A stretch of 8,649 nucleotides of DNA from Actinomycetes bacterium (GTDB lineage: Bacteria > Actinomycetota > Acidimicrobiia > Acidimicrobiales > RAAP-2). A program made the position numbers and the translations under genes. This document shows positions 4,970 through 8,649 of the stretch, one piece after another; positions within the stretch are counted from its first letter, which is position 1, and each line of letters starts with the position of its first letter. The stretch spans positions 1 through 8,649 of the forward strand of contig JAJYWG010000318.1 of the NCBI GenBank assembly GCA_021791615.1, in the 5' to 3' direction. Below the pieces are notes generated by a model. The model worked only from the letters and a program-made list of their open reading frames with translations, did no database searches and was not told the origin of the DNA.

Positions 4970-6325
4970 ATGCCCACCAGCCCGCCTGAGAGCGCACGCA
5001 CCGGCGCACAGAGCGCGCCGACAACGACGCCTGCGCCCGACGGACCGCTGGCACGCCACCTTTTGCCCGACACGGCCGACGTCACCGCGGACGGCCACCT
5101 CAGGGTCGGGGGCGTGGACCTCCTCGACCTCGCAAAGGAGCTCGGCACCCCGCTCTTCGTCTACGACGAGGTGCACCTGCGCCGGCGCTGCCGGGAGGCG
5201 GTGGCCGCCTGGGGAGACGGGGTCGCCTACGGGACCAAGGCCTTCCTCTGCCTCGCCGTCGCCCAACTCGTGCACGAAGAAGGCATGTGGCTCGACGTGT
5301 CGACCCTGGGGGAGCTCCGGATCGTGCTCGCCGCAGGTGTGCCACCGTCGCGCCTGGTCCTTCACGGCAACAACAAGTCGGAAGAGGAGCTCGGGGCTGC
5401 CCTCGGGGCCGGGGTCGGGAGGATCGTGGTCGACTCGTTCGACGAGATCGCCCGCCTCGGGAAGCTCACCGACGAGCCGGGACGCACCGCCGGCGGCCGC
5501 CCCAAGGTGCTCGTGCGCGTCACGCCGGGTGTCGAGGTGCACACGCACGAATTCGTGCGGACCGGCCAGGAGGACACGAAGTTCGGCTTCTCCGTCGCGT
5601 CGGGCGCGGCGTCGCGTGCGGTCGCCGCGCTCGAGCTGCTCCCCGGCGTCGAGCTCGTCGGCGTGCACGCGCACATCGGGAGCCAGGTCTTCGACGTCGG
5701 CCACTTCGAGGAGGCCGCCCGCGTACTCGGTGAGTTCGCCGCGCCCCTGGGTCTCCCCGAGCTGGTCGTGGGCGGAGGGCTCGGGGTCCCCTACCTCTAC
5801 GACGAGACGGCACCCACCCAAAAGGAGTGGGCCGACGCCACCCGCAGCGCCTGCGCGCGGGCGGGGGTGGACCCGGAGACGAGGATCACCGCCGAGCCGG
5901 GCCGGTCGATCGTCGCGAGCGCGGCGATCACCTTGTACACGGTCGGCACGATCAAGGACCTGCCCGGGATCCGCACGTACGTCGCAGTGGACGGCGGGAT
6001 GAGCGACAACCCGCGGCCGGTCCTCTACGGGAGCGGCTACGAGGCGTTCCTGCCCCGTGCGCTGGGCGCGAGGCGTCCGAAGGCGGTCAGGATCGTCGGC
6101 AAGCACTGCGAGAACGGCGACGTCCTCGTCGACGAGGCGCACGTCCCCGCCGATCTCGCCGTCGGCGACGTGCTGGCGACTCCGGTCACCGGCGCCTACG
6201 GCTATGCGATGGCCTCCACCTACAACAAGGTGCCGCGCCCGGCGGTGGTCTTCGTGCGCGACGGCGTCCGCAGGGTCGTCGTCCGCCGGGAGACCGTGGA
6301 GGACCTTCTCCGCCTGGAGGTGTGA
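4970..6325 (+). CDS. lysA: Diaminopimelate decarboxylase
   Basis: This PLP enzyme converts meso-2,6-diaminopimelate to L-lysine and CO2, the last step of lysine synthesis, in the cytoplasm; it normally works as a dimer. The 451 residues match the usual family length. Visible motifs are Y-G-T-K-A-F (87-92) with K90 as the PLP Schiff-base lysine, H-G-N-N-K (132-136), H-A-H-I-G-S-Q (233-239), the glycine loop G-G-G-L-G (268-272) and E-P-G-R-S (309-313) that hold the PLP phosphate, D-G-G-M-S-D-N-P-R-P (341-350), and the dimer-supplied active-site motif H-C-E-N-G-D (379-384) with C380. The more common form of that motif is C-E-S-G-D. G-A-Y-G-Y-A-M (408-414) supplies the late conserved Tyr. The first 25 residues are Pro/Thr/Ser-rich and outside the fold. 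ATG 4970 is supported by the -10 box just upstream and the absence of a ribosome site. GC and codon use fit a native chromosomal gene. Confidence 0.96.
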   Translation: MPTSPPESARTGAQSAPTTTPAPDGPLARHLLPDTADVTADGHLRVGGVDLLDLAKELGTPLFVYDEVHLRRRCREAVAAWGDGVAYGTKAFLCLAVAQLVHEEGMWLDVSTLGELRIVLAAGVPPSRLVLHGNNKSEEELGAALGAGVGRIVVDSFDEIARLGKLTDEPGRTAGGRPKVLVRVTPGVEVHTHEFVRTGQEDTKFGFSVASGAASRAVAALELLPGVELVGVHAHIGSQVFDVGHFEEAARVLGEFAAPLGLPELVVGGGLGVPYLYDETAPTQKEWADATRSACARAGVDPETRITAEPGRSIVASAAITLYTVGTIKDLPGIRTYVAVDGGMSDNPRPVLYGSGYEAFLPRALGARRPKAVRIVGKHCENGDVLVDEAHVPADLAVGDVLATPVTGAYGYAMASTYNKVPRPAVVFVRDGVRRVVVRRETVEDLLRLEV

Positions 6326-6339
6326 GCTGGAGGTGTGAG
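6314..6339. repeat. 13-bp tandem duplication over the lysA stop codon
   Basis: CTGGAGGTGTGAG occurs at 6314-6326 and directly again at 6327-6339. The first copy contains the lysA TGA (6323-6325), so the protein is unaffected and the second copy lies in the untranslated tail. Confidence 0.9.
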
Positions 6340-6375
6340 CCCTCGACGCGCTCGTCCCGGGTTCAAGACGGTGCG

Positions 6376-8649
6376 CTACAGGCGCGTGATCAGGTCGTCG
6401 GCCCAGCCGGCGAGCAGGCTTGCGTAGAAGGGGGCGATCACCTTCTTGTACTTGGTCAGGTCGCCCACGAACTGCTTCAGGTCGGTGATGGCTGTGGCTG
6501 TCTCGTGGGCGCTGACCGCGCTCTCGGCCTTGCTCAGGGCCGCCTTCAGCGCCGTGGCCGCTGTCGACGACGTGATGTACTTCTGGGCGACCCCGTAGTC
6601 GACCGCGGCGACCAGGCCGGCCACGGTGGCGTGCACGGCCAGGGTCAGCGACTTGGTGGTGACGTTGCCGGCGGCGTCGGTGGCGGTGATGACCAGGGTG
6701 TGGTTGCCAGCCGCCAACGTGGCGGTGTCGAGTGCCGTGTCGAGGCTCCAGGCCTTCCCGTCCAAGGTGGCGGTCACCGACACGACCGGGTCCGCGGCGG
6801 TGGCGCCGGCGGTGAGCGTGATCTCTTGGCCGACGTCATAGGAGCCGGCGTTCGTGGGCACGCTGAGCGTGTAGGAGATCGTGGCGGAGGTTCTCACCAG
6901 TTCGACCACCGTCGTGAAGACGGCCGTGTTCCCTGCGAGGTCGGTGACGGCGACTGCGACGGTGTAGGTCCCTGTGGCGCTCGGCAGGCTCACGACGGCG
7001 CTCGTCGCGTAGGCGAGCGCCGTGCCGAAGGTGGCGCCGCCGTCGGTCGAGAACGCCATCTGGGAGAGGCCCGCCGGCGCCCCGGAGAAGGCGAGCGACA
7101 GCGTGAGCGTGGGGTTGTCCGTGTACGTGACGCCCCCGATCGTCGTCGCCTTCACGCTGAAGCTCCCCGTCGGCGGATTGGTGTCGATCACGAGGGTCTT
7201 CGGTGCGTAGGCGGTGTAGGAGGGGTTCCCCGCCACGTTGACGCTCACCGCCGACACCGTGTAGGTCCCAGTCGGAAGGACTTGGCCGGTGTAGGGGACG
7301 CCGTTCACGTAGACGGTCGTGGACACCGCTGTCGCCCCGGGGGTGACGAGGAAGCTCGGCGTGGTCACGTTCGTGACGTAGTCGGTGCTCGACGGGCCGC
7401 TGTCGCTCGCCGGTGTGAGCGCCACGGTCGGGGACCCGGGCCTCTTGGTTGTCTTTTCGACCTGGTACGTCTGCACGACGACGTTGCCGTAGGGGTCGGT
7501 CTCTTCGACCGTGAGGGTGATCGGCCCGTCATGGAGCGCCGAGAGGTCCCAGTTGCTGGTGAGCCAGGTCATGCTCCCGTTGAGCCAGCCCGAGTCGGTC
7601 AGCGTGGTCGTCCCGTCGGACGCCGAGATCGAGACTGTCGCGAACTTGACGCCGCTGATGCGGACCTGGTAGCTCGACTGGTTCGCCAGGTTGACGTAGG
7701 GCGGCGCCGAGACCGTGAGCGGTGGCGCCGTCGTGTCCTTGAGCACCTTCCAGGTGGTGGGCGAGCTGTTGCCCGAACCGTTGGTGAGGGTCACCGAGAC
7801 GGTCAGCGGGCCTTCGGCGAGCAGCGAGACCTGGAACGACATGGACAGCACGCCGCTCGGGCCGATCACGTCCATGCCGTTCAGCACCGCCGGGATCGGT
7901 GTCGCGCTGTCGGCGATCACGATGTCGGCGATGCTCCCGGCCTGTCCCTTCACGGTGACGACGAATGTTGTCTCGTTCTGGTTGTTGGCGTACCTGGGCG
8001 TCGCCGAGAGTGTCGGCGACCGGGGCGGCACGGTGCTCTTCGTCGTGAACCCGTGGAGCGTGGTCGTCGAGCCGGCGCTCGAGATGACGACTGTGACTGT
8101 GACGACACCTGTCTTGAATGTCGCGAGGTCCACCGCCGCGCCGAAGACGCCACCCTTCCCGACGACCCCGGTCCCCGTGACCTGTGTGTGGCGCAGGTGG
8201 AAGGTGTACGTGACGGTGGCGCCCACCGGGCCGCGCACGACGAAGGGGACGGCGCCCGCCCCTGTGGCGTCGGTGCCCGAGGGAAGGCCGGCGCCCATGC
8301 CTGTCACGAAGGCGACCACGCCTGCCGACGTGCTCGCCGGGACGGTGTCGACGCCCGACGAGCCGATCGGGAGCGTGTTGGCCGTCTTGGGCACGTCGGT
8401 GCCCACGCCGCCGAGGTTCTCGGGCATCTTGTCGAAGGGCGGGCCCATCATCGTGTGCCAGGCGGCGTCGTGCTGGAGCACGAGGCCCAGCTCGCCGAAC
8501 GGCTCGCCGTTGCGTGTGGGCGCGCCGCCGTAACGCAGCCCGAGGAGCGGGTCGGCGCCGTCGCTCTTGGACAAGGCGTAGAGGAACTGGGGCAGGAACG
8601 GCTGGAGGGTGCGGCTCACCGTCGGCATGCCGAAGTTCGAGAACGGCAC
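6376..8649 (-). CDS. C-terminal part of a large extracellular protein with Ig-like repeats and a FIMAH-like domain
   Basis: The frame is open to the right edge and ends with TAG (6376-6378), so 757 or more C-terminal residues are seen and the start and any signal peptide are outside. Visible residues 1-100 form an unrecognised module (with a [10 protein letters not shown] run at 64-73) that may end a catalytic or binding domain. From about 110 the protein is Thr/Val/Ser-rich beta-sandwich repeats at roughly 110-205, 208-305, 306-398, 405-490, 491-585 and 590-672. Several carry hallmarks of bacterial Ig-like domains, such as D-T-T-A-P, V-T-D-L-A-G-N (568-574) and T-A-T-L-D-G...T-D-A-A-G-N. Residues about 675-757 are helical and match the layout of the FIMAH domain found at C-termini of secreted multidomain proteins. 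There is no LPXTG motif or terminal membrane helix, so it is probably released or held non-covalently. It converges on lysA with a 50-base gap and no obvious terminator. Confidence 0.85.
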   Translation of the reverse strand: MPFSNFGMPTVSRTLQPFLPQFLYALSKSDGADPLLGLRYGGAPTRNGEPFGELGLVLQHDAAWHTMMGPPFDKMPENLGGVGTDVPKTANTLPIGSSGVDTVPASTSAGVVAFVTGMGAGLPSGTDATGAGAVPFVVRGPVGATVTYTFHLRHTQVTGTGVVGKGGVFGAAVDLATFKTGVVTVTVVISSAGSTTTLHGFTTKSTVPPRSPTLSATPRYANNQNETTFVVTVKGQAGSIADIVIADSATPIPAVLNGMDVIGPSGVLSMSFQVSLLAEGPLTVSVTLTNGSGNSSPTTWKVLKDTTAPPLTVSAPPYVNLANQSSYQVRISGVKFATVSISASDGTTTLTDSGWLNGSMTWLTSNWDLSALHDGPITLTVEETDPYGNVVVQTYQVEKTTKRPGSPTVALTPASDSGPSSTDYVTNVTTPSFLVTPGATAVSTTVYVNGVPYTGQVLPTGTYTVSAVSVNVAGNPSYTAYAPKTLVIDTNPPTGSFSVKATTIGGVTYTDNPTLTLSLAFSGAPAGLSQMAFSTDGGATFGTALAYATSAVVSLPSATGTYTVAVAVTDLAGNTAVFTTVVELVRTSATISYTLSVPTNAGSYDVGQEITLTAGATAADPVVSVTATLDGKAWSLDTALDTATLAAGNHTLVITATDAAGNVTTKSLTLAVHATVAGLVAAVDYGVAQKYITSSTAATALKAALSKAESAVSAHETATAITDLKQFVGDLTKYKKVIAPFYASLLAGWADDLITRL

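Noticed and set aside
4706..6142. 478-codon open frame on the - strand opposite lysA
   Set aside because: It is the usual antisense open frame of a high-GC gene; its product is low-complexity, covers the two tandem arrays, and lysA is unmistakable.
7715..8533. 272-codon + strand frame opposite the Ig-repeat protein
   Set aside because: Shadow frame: the - strand product shows clear repeated domains, and the + strand product shows none.

Overview
The window reads as a high-GC actinomycete-type chromosome carrying the right-hand end of an integrated, probably conjugative, mobile element. The support is strong G/C preference at third codon positions, a replication-relaxation type gene (a family typical of actinobacterial integrative elements), a large serine recombinase, a tRNA-Arg with an ordinary host gene (lysA) beyond it, and a leaderless-looking lysA promoter. 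I cannot name a genus; placement within Actinomycetota is inference.

Region 1 (1-3160), mobile element body. On the + strand are the 3' end of an unrecognised gene, a probable 52-codon gene joined to its neighbours by GTGA and ATGA overlaps, and a replication-relaxation family gene broken by one frameshift near 580-590. Facing them on the - strand is a two-gene operon of clearly lower GC (sample 2041-2100 is 30/60 G+C; sample 5401-5460 in lysA is 44/60). It encodes a secreted, tryptophan/tyrosine-rich protein with six cysteines and a membrane-anchored partner. The operon has its own strong promoter and Shine-Dalgarno site and looks like cargo of the element. A 66-codon small ORF lies just before the recombinase.

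Region 2 (3161-4852), integrase and element end. The large serine recombinase has its resolvase, recombinase, zinc-ribbon and coiled-coil parts intact. Its reading frame does not stop before the tRNA-Arg(CCG) gene, which is encoded on the opposite strand at 4644-4715. It continues through the antisense of the tRNA and into chromosomal DNA. The recombinase C-terminus in the integrated state is therefore supplied by the target, and the element/chromosome junction should lie at or next to the tRNA 3' end. The other end of the element lies beyond the left edge of the window.

Region 3 (4716-8649), chromosome. Between the tRNA and lysA are two different short tandem arrays, four 17-bp units and four 14-bp units. 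lysA (diaminopimelate decarboxylase, lysine biosynthesis) follows with an apparently leaderless start. Converging on it from the right is the C-terminal part of a large extracellular protein built of Ig-like beta-sandwich repeats and ending in a FIMAH-like helical domain; its start is outside the window.

The most unusual things here are the exported two-protein cargo operon, the recombinase frame that runs through the tRNA, and the paired tandem arrays between the tRNA and lysA.
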